Origin: Bryobacteraceae bacterium
GTDB taxonomy: Bacteria > Acidobacteriota > Terriglobia > Bryobacterales > Bryobacteraceae
Direction: 5' to 3'
Assembly: GCA_029975915.1 (NCBI GenBank)
Contig: JARKOC010000352.1
Coordinates: 186,001 to 250,000 of the forward strand
DNA length: 64,000 nucleotides
This document shows positions 19,000-26,989 of this stretch, piece by piece. Each line of letters begins with the position of its first letter. The stretch's first letter is position 1. Position numbers and translations under genes: made by a program. A model generated the notes under the pieces. The model saw only the letters and a program-made list of their open reading frames with translations. It was not told the DNA's origin and searched no databases.

Positions 19000-21057
19000 T
19001 CATTTCAGGAGTTGCTCGTAGGCGAGCGCCGCGGGTTCCTCCGCGGTGCGCGAGACAATACGAACGTTCGGCGCGGACCTGTAGGCGTCCTGAGCAGCGG
19101 GTGGCGTGAGCGCCGCACCCATGGGCGAAATGGGATCGACGAGGATGACAGGCTTGCCGATGGCCGCTGTCAGGCCGGGCAGGTCGTAAAGCCTGATCGC
19201 GCCGGGCACGATCGATTCAAAAACGCCCTTGTGGAGCGGCGCTTCGGCGATCGAACGGTACGTGGCGACCATGCCGTCGAGCAGCAGAGCCTTGAAGTCC
19301 ACCACGGCGGCCGCGTGGAGCAGCGCCGGTGCGGCGTTGCCCTGTCCGGCGCCAAGGATCTGCTTCGGATCCACGCCCGGCATGGAAGCCAGCAGACGGT
19401 AGCCGGCCTGTATGTCGGCGGCGCGCTGCGAGACCAGGCTCGTGCCGAGCATGACCGTGGTCATCGCCGAATCGTAGTCGCCGAACCAAGTCTGCCAGCT
19501 TCCGGGCTTGGTCGCCTCGGCGGTGCGGGTTTCACCAAATCCACGGGCGTCGATGGCAAGCACGGCCGCGCCCGCGGAGGCATAGGCTTCAATCGCCGCC
19601 CAGTGCGCAGCCTTGCCGCGCGCGGAAACCAGCAGAACGCCCGGCCTCTGGGTGGACGACGGCGACAGCTTTGTCACGGCGACGGCGGGAATCAGAATGC
19701 CCGGCTCAGTCTCATAGAGCAGTTTGTCGATCTGTAGATCGCCACGGCGTTCCGAACCATACCTGCGAACCGGCGGCACGGCAGTCTCCTGGCGCAGTTG
19801 AGCGAAACGGCGCACGTCGTCGAGTGACGGTTTCGCCGGCGTCTGAATGGCGCGGGCACGGGCGCGGGTGATCGTGTAGACCGTCTCGCCGCCCAGCGAT
19901 GTGGCCACCTGGCCGGTTTTGGTGCAAGCCAGTTCGGCTTCGGAAGCTGGTGGCACTGGCGCTTCGCCTTCGGGCGCCGCGGCGTCTTTCAGCCAGCGGT
20001 CAAACCACTTGTACGAAGCCAGGCGGTTGTTGATCGTATAGCCGTGGCCCTCATCGGTTTCCGCCATGGAGATCTTGTCGCGGGCGGAGGCGGCGAGGTA
20101 AGTTTCGGTCGCTGTGGCATAGGTCGAGCGCGCGCCCTGAAGCGAGAAGAAATCACGGATTGCGGAGAGGATGATGTAAGGTTTCGGCGCGAAGGCGCGG
20201 ATGAAATCGACATGTTCGAAGCCATGGCCGAGGAAGCCGGGAATGCACTGTTCAGCGTCCTGCGGCCCGATGGTCTCAAGCAGCCGCTGCCAGGAGGTGA
20301 TGAAGCAGGACGGCGCTGCAACTTGAAGGCGGCCGTCCAAGGCGGCGATGTAGGCGGTGTGGGTGCCGCCGCCGGAGTTGCCGGTGATGCCGACGCGTTT
20401 GGGGTCAACCTCGGGGCGGGATAGCAGGTAGTCGAGGGCGCGGATGCCGTCCCAGATGGTGTATTTGGCAAAGGCGTCGCCAACCACCAGGGCCTGGATA
20501 CCGAGGATGGTGTGTTCGGTGGTCGAAGGCGCGACCTTGGAATCGCCCAGCGCTTCGTCCCAGTGCTGGATGCGTTCGCCCTGGCCCGCGGGGTCCCAGG
20601 TGAAGGCCACATAGCCACGGCGAGCGAAGGTGGCGAGAAGTTGTTGCCAGACCGGATATGCCTTGCCGCCGGTTTCGTGGCCAAGCGGGAACAGGATCGC
20701 CGGGAACGGGCCATTGCCCGTGGCGGGCAGATAAAGATTTGCGGTGACGTAAAGGCCTGGTTGGCTTTGGAAGATGATCTTCTCGATGCGGTAGCCGTCG
20801 CGGCTGAGAGATCCGACGACACGGGCGTGCAGCGGGGTGCGTTCGGGCAGTCCGCCGAGGCCTTCAATGAAGCGCTTGCGGAACTCGGCGGTCGAGGCGG
20901 GCGAGGTGCGGCGGCGCTGTTTCACCTGATCCTTCAGGTAGTTCGGAAGCATCTCGCGCAGCGTCCGGCCGTCCACCTGGTTCACGATGAAATCGAGGTT
21001 GGGCGTTTGGGCCAGGACGGCGGGCAGCAGCAGGAGGGCAAGGGCGAGCGGCTTCAT
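19000..21057 (-). CDS. Secreted acetyl-xylan-esterase-like alpha/beta hydrolase
   Basis: 685 residues from ATG 21057, which begins a signal peptide (MKPLALALLLLPAVLAQ) after AAGGACTCGAA; a 147-codon upstream extension of this frame is not coding-like. Residues 70-330 are an alpha/beta hydrolase resembling the acetyl-xylan esterase/abhydrolase-7 group. The oxyanion region is LFPLGHETGG, the nucleophile elbow GNSGGG has Ser near 228, and DEGHGY supplies the likely His. A second, degenerate hydrolase-like half follows (DARGFGETRTAE; GAGQGNA replaces a normal elbow). It overlaps the upstream GH gene by 4 bases. It probably removes acyl groups from polysaccharide. Confidence 0.8.
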   Translation of the reverse strand: MKPLALALLLLPAVLAQTPNLDFIVNQVDGRTLREMLPNYLKDQVKQRRRTSPASTAEFRKRFIEGLGGLPERTPLHARVVGSLSRDGYRIEKIIFQSQPGLYVTANLYLPATGNGPFPAILFPLGHETGGKAYPVWQQLLATFARRGYVAFTWDPAGQGERIQHWDEALGDSKVAPSTTEHTILGIQALVVGDAFAKYTIWDGIRALDYLLSRPEVDPKRVGITGNSGGGTHTAYIAALDGRLQVAAPSCFITSWQRLLETIGPQDAEQCIPGFLGHGFEHVDFIRAFAPKPYIILSAIRDFFSLQGARSTYATATETYLAASARDKISMAETDEGHGYTINNRLASYKWFDRWLKDAAAPEGEAPVPPASEAELACTKTGQVATSLGGETVYTITRARARAIQTPAKPSLDDVRRFAQLRQETAVPPVRRYGSERRGDLQIDKLLYETEPGILIPAVAVTKLSPSSTQRPGVLLVSARGKAAHWAAIEAYASAGAAVLAIDARGFGETRTAEATKPGSWQTWFGDYDSAMTTVMLGTSLVSQRAADIQAGYRLLASMPGVDPKQILGAGQGNAAPALLHAAAVVDFKALLLDGMVATYRSIAEAPLHKGVFESIVPGAIRLYDLPGLTAAIGKPVILVDPISPMGAALTPPAAQDAYRSAPNVRIVSRTAEEPAALAYEQLLK

Positions 21058-22835
21058 TTCGAGTCCTTTCTGGTGACGCGGGCGGCGATGTCGCGCCAGA
21101 ACGGGGGCGGTTTCAGTTCGAGGCCGTAACCGAAGTGGTCGCTGCGGCGGACTTGGCCCGTGTCCTGACGGATGATCTCTCCGCGTATGGTATCCCACCA
21201 GTCGATTGTGTATTGGCCGTCGGCCAGGCCGGTGACGTTGAGCGAGGCGGCGCTTTGCGACGGACCGCGTTCGGGTTTGCCGCCGACGATTCGAAAGCCA
21301 AGCGGATCGTGGATCCAGAGCAGAGCGCGATCCGGCGCGGCAAGGCCATAGAGGGCAAGAGTGACGGGAAGGTTTGGACGCGACAGGCCGGCGCGCGTCC
21401 ATTTTCGGGCGGCGAGGTCTTCGCCCTTGAGAAAGGCGGCCAGGGGCTTGTAATGGCGGTAGAGATTCAGCCCTTCGACGTAATTGTGCCACCACCAATA
21501 GAGGCCTGTTCCGGCCGCGCCGCTGAGAGCCGAGGCCCAGATGGTGTCATGGAAGTGGTGGCCCTCGGGGTCGAGCTTCATCATGCCGGCCGGGTCCTCG
21601 ACGCCCTGTTCGCCGAAGAAGAACGGCTTGCCATAGGGGCGCATCAGGTAATCGGTGTCCTGGAGGGTGTACTGTGCGGCGTCGTATGGCGCCTCCCAGT
21701 AGGAATGGGCCTGGACGATGCCGATGTCGGGGAGCGAGAACATGCCGGAGTCGCGCCAGCTTGTAGTGATGAGGTGCTGCCAGGGGTCGATGGATTTGAG
21801 GTAGGCGGCCATTTCGCGGTGCCAGGCGGTGTTGGCGGCGGAGTCGAAGTTGAAGTTGTTGTCGACCTCGTTCCAGAGTTCCCAGGCGGCCAGGTGCATC
21901 GACCAGCCCCAGCGGGCGACGCTGTAGCGGAGGCGGCGTTTGACGAGTTCCCGGGCGGCGGGGCTGGTGAAGTAGTCTTCGGGAGTCTTGCAGGGCCCGC
22001 CGTTGGCGGCGTTGTAGGGATTGCGCGGCCAGCGATGTTTTTGGCGGGGCTGCCACCAGACGGTCATCTCGAAGGCGATCTGGTAATAGATGTCGAGCCG
22101 TTCGCATTGGGCGGCGACGTGGTCCAGCCTCCAGGCCGAGGCGAGATCGTAGCGGCCCAGGCCCGTGGCCTGGGTTTCGAGCGGGAAGCCGGTGAAGGCG
22201 CCGTCACCGGCGCCGGCGACGATGGATGTGTCCTGCGGGACGTAGTATTCCTGCCAGAGGCGGACGTAGTTGGCGCCGTTGGCGGCGAGCTTAGGGAGGA
22301 TGCGTTCGTAATAATAGGTGCCCTCGCGCTTCTCGTACATGCACAGGTTTTCACCGATGGCGAAGAAGGGTTTTCCTGTGGAATGTTCGAGATAGGACGA
22401 GTTGCGGAGACTCGATCGAACGAATCCCGGGCGTACGCCGGGCATTATTTCTATATGTGTAGTACTACTTTTGCCAGAGTTTTTACCAATTACCCATTGG
22501 GCCACGGCTGCATGGCGACCAAACTCGGGCGAGGCGAAGCGGATTCGCCAAACTGGGTCGCCTGAGGGAGTTAGTCTTTCGATTCGATCGGATCCGGATG
22601 CGGCGGAGTTGGCAATGGAGCGAGTAAAATCCTGATACCAAAAGGCTGGGACGCGGATGGTACGTTTGGATGGCAGGGTGATTGTGGCGTCGACGCGGGC
22701 GACGTTGGGGTCGAAGGGGTTGGACGGGGTGACGGGGGTGGAGAGTTCGAGTTCGACGAGTTCGAACTGCTCCGGCTCTGGGGTGAGCAACCGGAGTTCG
22801 GGAGGGGCGAGGAGAAACAGAGCCAAGGCGAGCAT
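21054..22835 (-). CDS. Secreted GH5-like glycoside hydrolase with DUF5060-like N-terminus
   Basis: 593 residues with a short signal peptide. Residues 20-130 form an immunoglobulin-like DUF5060-type domain. The TIM barrel begins near 150 (GKPFFAIGENLC, GANYVRLW). The acid/base glutamate is in AWELWNEVD (about 330) and the nucleophile in FFFGEQGVED (about 430), the clan-A arrangement. A C-terminal beta domain ends the protein. It overlaps the esterase by ATGA and is the first gene leftward from the divergent region; GGAG lies upstream. Codons for about residues 112-132 (bases 22440-22500) are unusually AT-rich for this gene. The substrate is unknown. Confidence 0.78.
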   Translation of the reverse strand: MLALALFLLAPPELRLLTPEPEQFELVELELSTPVTPSNPFDPNVARVDATITLPSKRTIRVPAFWYQDFTRSIANSAASGSDRIERLTPSGDPVWRIRFASPEFGRHAAVAQWVIGKNSGKSSTTHIEIMPGVRPGFVRSSLRNSSYLEHSTGKPFFAIGENLCMYEKREGTYYYERILPKLAANGANYVRLWQEYYVPQDTSIVAGAGDGAFTGFPLETQATGLGRYDLASAWRLDHVAAQCERLDIYYQIAFEMTVWWQPRQKHRWPRNPYNAANGGPCKTPEDYFTSPAARELVKRRLRYSVARWGWSMHLAAWELWNEVDNNFNFDSAANTAWHREMAAYLKSIDPWQHLITTSWRDSGMFSLPDIGIVQAHSYWEAPYDAAQYTLQDTDYLMRPYGKPFFFGEQGVEDPAGMMKLDPEGHHFHDTIWASALSGAAGTGLYWWWHNYVEGLNLYRHYKPLAAFLKGEDLAARKWTRAGLSRPNLPVTLALYGLAAPDRALLWIHDPLGFRIVGGKPERGPSQSAASLNVTGLADGQYTIDWWDTIRGEIIRQDTGQVRRSDHFGYGLELKPPPFWRDIAARVTRKDSK

Positions 22836-22889
22836 CGGGGGAAACTCCGCTATTGCATGTCAGGGGGAGTCAGCTTAGAGTGTTAGTTA

Positions 22890-22916
22890 GTCTAATTTCC
22901 TAACTTCGGATTAGAC
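22890..22916. promoter_or_regulatory. Operator-like dyad GTCTAAT-N13-ATTAGAC
   Basis: Perfect 7-bp inverted repeats, 20 bases centre to centre, sit in the only AT-rich part of the 419-base region between the divergent polysaccharide gene sets. A TAGACT hexamer usable as a -10 for the leftward unit overlaps it. The geometry fits a dimeric repressor or activator, but no regulator gene is nearby. Confidence 0.45.
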
Positions 22917-23020
22917 CACAGAGTGTGTGTGGATGCAATGGAATTCCGATGCGCGGAGGGAAATCGCTTCGAGACGAATCTCGGCGCAGCTGGCGATAGT
23001 CTTGCGCCGCACCAACGATG

Positions 23021-23216
23021 GGCGCGACCAGGGGGGCGCGCGCGGGCCGGGGGGCCCGCCTTCCGGGCGGCAGGCCACGGGCCAGCGCTACGGGAACACG
23101 GGCGCGACCAGGGGGTCGCGCGCGGGCCGGGGGGCCCGCCTTCCGGGCGGCAGGACTGGGCCTCGACACGATTGTCGAGGCGGCAGTCCGCGGGCCTGCG
23201 CTCCGGGAATACGGGC
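23021..23216. repeat. 80-bp GC-rich tandem repeat, about 2.4 copies
   Basis: A 53-base block beginning GGCGCGACCAGGGGG recurs at 23021 and 23101 with one mismatch, an 80-base period. It contains the palindrome GCGGGCCGGGGGGCCCGC. The following 27 bases of copy 1 (ACGGGCCAGCGCTACGGGAAC) reappear, diverged, at about 23188-23216. The array fills most of the space before the rightward esterase gene and overlaps no supported ORF. Confidence 0.85.
23161..23180. repeat. Perfect 8-bp hairpin, CCTCGACA / TGTCGAGG
   Basis: It has a tetraloop CGAT and is inserted between the second and the partial third copy of the 80-bp repeat. The stem sequence is closely related to the hairpin at 16588-16609. Confidence 0.6.
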
Positions 23217-23254
23217 GCGGGCAGACTGAGAGATAAGAGGGAGATTGGTAAGCT

Positions 23255-25258
23255 GTGAACGCCATGTTGAATCGTCTGACTGCTCTTGTGCTGTCGGCTG
23301 TGCCCGTGCTGGCCGCCGTGCCATTCGAAGACCGGACGTATCCAAGCAAGGTCTTCGGGCAGGAGAGGCGGTACCGGCTGTTTTTACCTAATGGGTATGA
23401 GACGGGGACTGCGCGGTATCCGGTCATCTATTACTTTCACGGCCATAGCGACCGCTACACGCTCGAACGCTACGACGACGGCAAGGACACGGTTCCGAAG
23501 ATCGCGCGGTTTGTGGCGACGCATCCGGTAATCGTCGTCTCCGTGGACGGCTACACTCCGGAGGACTACACAGGCTTCTACGGCGGGTCGCCGTGGGACG
23601 TTCGGGAGAACGGCGGCAAATACGACTTCGGCGAGAACTTCAAAGAACTCGTCGCGCATATCGACTCGACGCTGCGGACGATTCCGGACCGGCGGCACCG
23701 GGCGACATCGGGGCTGAGCATGGGCGGCTATATGAGCTTGTATGTCAGCGCGAGGTTCCCCGACTTGGTTGGCAGCGCCTCATCGTTCAACCCCGGACCG
23801 GAGTTCTATGCAGGCGAAAAGGGCCGGCGGCTGCTGTGGCGGCCCAAGGATCACGTGTTGAACCACACACAGTCAATGATTCGCTTGATCCGGGCCAGCG
23901 GCGATTTCATCAGCCAGTACCACGAGGAGACGCGGATGGCGTATGCGCGCGAGGAGCGTGTTGGTTTCGAGTACAGGCAAGACGACTACCACCGCCACTG
24001 GGCGACGTCGATCGGCGAGACGTTCGAGTTCCATATGCGGGCTTTCGATACGCCGACGCTGTCAAATGTAGCCGAGGAGTTTCATCACGACAACGCACAC
24101 GAGAGGTTTTCGGTTTGGGGGTGGGAATTCGCAACAAGAGGCGGCGGCGCGGGCTATACGGTCCTGCGCAATGTCACGCAGAGCGGATTCAGGATCCAAA
24201 CGCAGCGCTGGGCTCCGGATGGGCCGCCTGTAGCGGGAAGAACAATCGAGATCACGACGCCGCCCCTGTACAAGGCGGGCTCGGCATATCAGATCATCGA
24301 CGCGCCGCTGGGTGCGGGAGACGTGAAGCGGACAACAATAGCGGCAACGGCGGAAGGGCGGCTTCGTCTGGTTGTGGATGGGGGCGGACGGCAGGTGAGC
24401 ATCACGGGTCCAGGCGCGGGCATGCAGCAGCCGGTGTTACTGCCCGTGGCTCGCGGCGAGGGATTGCGGGTAATGCCGGGCGTGGAGACGGCGCTGCCGG
24501 TTGTGATCTACAATCCGCGGACCGAGGCGATGAAAAGCGTCGAGGTGGAGTTGCAGAGCGACTACCCGACGGTGGAACTGCTCAGCAAGAAAGTAACGAT
24601 ACCGGTGATTCCTCCGGGCGGAAGGGTGGATCTTTCGAAGCAATTCACGGCGCGATTCACGGCCGGCGCGGGCGATTACCGCCCGGCGCGGATCAAGATG
24701 AGCCTGTCGGCCGGGTGGCCAGGAACATCGGACAAGTTCGACGTGCTGATCGCTCCGGACGGAGCGGGTGCGCCAGCAGAGATGGAGATTCTGGACGGAC
24801 GGACGCGGACGTTCAGCGTCTTCCGGCAAAAGGGCAACCAGGGCGGCGGCGCGGCGCGTGAACGCGCGGTGACCGAGGGCAAAGGCAATGGGAATGGCGT
24901 GTTGGAACCGGGCGAAGAGGCCACCATCTGGGTGAAAATCCCGCAGGGCCTGGACCCGTTCGACAAGGGCAACTGGCGCCGTGCGCGCGTCTATTGCAAT
25001 TCGCCGTGGATCGAAGAAACAGAGCGGATCGAAGAAGAGAAGGAACGCGAGTTTACGGGGGCCAAGGATTTGACGAGCGTGATCAGACTAGCGGCTCAAG
25101 CTCCGGCAGGGGCTTCCATTCCGGCAATGTTGCGGGCCGAGACGTGGAGTTTCGATTTCACGCCGGATGTGCGTTACGGAATCGAACCACTGTACCAAGC
25201 GATTCAACTGCACCAGGGTCATGTCTATAAGGTGGATATCAAGGCGGGTGGCAGATGA
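23255..25258 (+). CDS. Secreted esterase (feruloyl-esterase/EstD type) with Ig-like C-terminus
   Basis: 667 residues from GTG 23255, 11 bases after GGGAG; an ATG three codons later is an alternative. A signal peptide ends near residue 24. Residues 25-290 are an esterase-D-type alpha/beta hydrolase: YYFHGHSD oxyanion region, nucleophile in GLSMGGYM (Ser about 155), and a likely late His. The C-terminal ~370 residues are beta-rich Ig-like segments with GNGNGVLEPGE, a calcium-loop-like motif often seen in secreted adhesive or carbohydrate-active proteins. It overlaps the next gene by ATGA. It may deacylate a uronate-containing glycan, given the lyase two genes on. Confidence 0.75.
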   Translation: MNAMLNRLTALVLSAVPVLAAVPFEDRTYPSKVFGQERRYRLFLPNGYETGTARYPVIYYFHGHSDRYTLERYDDGKDTVPKIARFVATHPVIVVSVDGYTPEDYTGFYGGSPWDVRENGGKYDFGENFKELVAHIDSTLRTIPDRRHRATSGLSMGGYMSLYVSARFPDLVGSASSFNPGPEFYAGEKGRRLLWRPKDHVLNHTQSMIRLIRASGDFISQYHEETRMAYAREERVGFEYRQDDYHRHWATSIGETFEFHMRAFDTPTLSNVAEEFHHDNAHERFSVWGWEFATRGGGAGYTVLRNVTQSGFRIQTQRWAPDGPPVAGRTIEITTPPLYKAGSAYQIIDAPLGAGDVKRTTIAATAEGRLRLVVDGGGRQVSITGPGAGMQQPVLLPVARGEGLRVMPGVETALPVVIYNPRTEAMKSVEVELQSDYPTVELLSKKVTIPVIPPGGRVDLSKQFTARFTAGAGDYRPARIKMSLSAGWPGTSDKFDVLIAPDGAGAPAEMEILDGRTRTFSVFRQKGNQGGGAARERAVTEGKGNGNGVLEPGEEATIWVKIPQGLDPFDKGNWRRARVYCNSPWIEETERIEEEKEREFTGAKDLTSVIRLAAQAPAGASIPAMLRAETWSFDFTPDVRYGIEPLYQAIQLHQGHVYKVDIKAGGR

Positions 25259-26979
25259 GGAGACGTCTCAAGATCGGGGTGAGATTGGATGTCGTGGCGC
25301 TGGCGGCGGCGTTGACAGCAAGCGCGGCGTCGGCGCAAACGCGGGCGGTGGAGAGCGTGGTCCTGAGCAACGATCAATGGCCAAGGGCGACGACGCTACG
25401 GGAGTGGACGTCGGACGTGATGCGGATCTCGGGCACGGATAAGAAGAACGAGACGGCACAGGGCAAGGCGTTTTTCGAGTGGCTGCGGCTGTTTTCGCGG
25501 ATGGCGGTGGGCGGGATGATCCAGTCGTTTGAAGGCGAGTACGGCAAGGAAAGGCCGGTACTGGACGCACACAAACAGTTGTTTGTCTATGGCTGGGGCT
25601 TCTGCGATACGTCGAGCCGGATCGCTGAAGCGGCGTGGCAGGAGTACAAGCGCGACCCGAAGGCGGCCGAGCGGGTGATCACCCAGCATGAAGACGGCGG
25701 ATATCACACGATGTACCGGCTGCGGATGGACGGGCGGCACGGGGCGTTTGATCCGCGCTATGGCTACTACCTGGTGGAACGCGACGCGCCGGATGCGCGG
25801 GTGCTGGACTGGGCAGAGATCAACGGGAAGTTCGAAATCAACAGGGGGTACAAGAACCGGTCGAGGCCGTTTTTCGAGATCTGGGGCAAGGAGTGGGAAC
25901 GGGCGCTGCTGATCCAGCCGGCGTGGTTCGAGAGCGAGAAGGCGTGGCGCGCGGCGGGCGCACCGATCGAGAACGTCTTTGGCGATGGACAGTATGAGAT
26001 GGGGACACCGTTCCATGAGATGGGTTTCACGCTCAAGCGCGGCATGACGATCACGCGCTACTGGGACAACTCGGCACGGAAGTTCTATGTCCCGGCTGGG
26101 CAGCACACGAAACGGGAGTGGCCGTTTCTGGCCAGCGGGCGGTTCTACAGAGTGACGGACCAGTCACACGAGAGAAACTGGCCGAAGTTCGATCCGAACT
26201 ACGAGCGGGCGAAGGCGTATCTGGCAACGGTTCCCAAGGATGAAGGCTATCCCGCGGAGTTAGCGGGCGGAAGGACGATCGGGCAGGCATACGGGGTGAT
26301 CGAATACGATCCGAAGCCAGGCGAAATGGCCTATGCGGATGCGATTGAACCCGGAGCGACGCTGGTGCGGGCAGCGAGCGCGCCGTTTTTGAGACCGGCG
26401 AAGGCGGGCGATGGGGGAGAGGCTGTTTTCGATGTGCGGTCGCCGTTTGTGCTGGTGGACGGGACGCTAACGGCGGAGCTGGCCGGAGGAGCAGAGGTGG
26501 CTGTGCGCACGATGCTGCCGAAGACGCGCAACGCGGCCGAGCCGGACCAGTGGACCGATTGGCAGACGCTGTTTGCGGGCGATGGGCGGCGGCAGGCGGA
26601 ACTGGGGCGGCCGAAGTTCAACGGCAAGGATGTGAGCATACACGGGGCGTACCGGTTCCAGGTGAGAGTGAAGGTCCTGCCCTCGGAAGATGGGAAGGCG
26701 GCGGCAGGGCTGAACACGATCTCGATGAAGCTGTGGTTCGAGAACGGGATCATGTCGATTCCGCCGCTGTTTGCAGGCAGCAACACGGTGCGGATGAAGA
26801 CGGCCACCGGCTCAATACCGGCGGCGCCGGTGTCGGTGACTTACGAGTATGAGACGGCAGGCGGACTGCGGTCACACAGGCAGGTTTTGGGGCCAACGGC
26901 GTTTGCGAAGGGCGAGGCGAGTTACAAGGTTGAAGCGCCGGGTCTGATGCGGTGCAGGTCGGTTTCGATTTCGTATTGA
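25255..26979 (+). CDS. Secreted protein with a transglutaminase-like Cys-His-Asp domain
   Basis: 574 residues with a signal peptide ending at about residue 28. No named family is recognised with certainty. Residues 105-172 contain GFCDTSSRIA (Cys117), GGYHTMYRL (His151) and GAFDPRYGYY (Asp166). The order and spacing match a transglutaminase-like catalytic triad: Cys at a helix start, His and Asp on successive strands. The C-terminal half is beta-sandwich-like and carries repeated phrases on sugar-enzyme-like lines (VLVDGTLTAELAGGAEVAVR, SMKLWFENGIM). It lies between an esterase and a heparinase-like lyase with 4-base and 10-base spacing, so it is almost certainly part of the polysaccharide operon. 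The triad assignment is inference. Confidence 0.7.
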   Translation: MRRRLKIGVRLDVVALAAALTASAASAQTRAVESVVLSNDQWPRATTLREWTSDVMRISGTDKKNETAQGKAFFEWLRLFSRMAVGGMIQSFEGEYGKERPVLDAHKQLFVYGWGFCDTSSRIAEAAWQEYKRDPKAAERVITQHEDGGYHTMYRLRMDGRHGAFDPRYGYYLVERDAPDARVLDWAEINGKFEINRGYKNRSRPFFEIWGKEWERALLIQPAWFESEKAWRAAGAPIENVFGDGQYEMGTPFHEMGFTLKRGMTITRYWDNSARKFYVPAGQHTKREWPFLASGRFYRVTDQSHERNWPKFDPNYERAKAYLATVPKDEGYPAELAGGRTIGQAYGVIEYDPKPGEMAYADAIEPGATLVRAASAPFLRPAKAGDGGEAVFDVRSPFVLVDGTLTAELAGGAEVAVRTMLPKTRNAAEPDQWTDWQTLFAGDGRRQAELGRPKFNGKDVSIHGAYRFQVRVKVLPSEDGKAAAGLNTISMKLWFENGIMSIPPLFAGSNTVRMKTATGSIPAAPVSVTYEYETAGGLRSHRQVLGPTAFAKGEASYKVEAPGLMRCRSVSISY

Positions 26980-26989
26980 GGTGACGATT

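Noticed and set aside
21058..21498. 147-codon N-terminal extension of the acetyl-xylan-esterase-like gene
   Set aside because: It overlaps the GH5-like gene in another frame, is arginine-rich, and the signal peptide with SD site starts at 21057.
21135..22565. 476-codon open frame antisense to the GH5-like gene
   Set aside because: A shadow of a high-GC3 gene; glycine/valine-rich translation without motifs, signal or SD site.
22900..23427. 175-codon minus-strand ORF across the 80-bp repeats
   Set aside because: Low-complexity Arg/Ala/Pro sequence produced by the GC-rich repeat and overlapping the start of the esterase gene.
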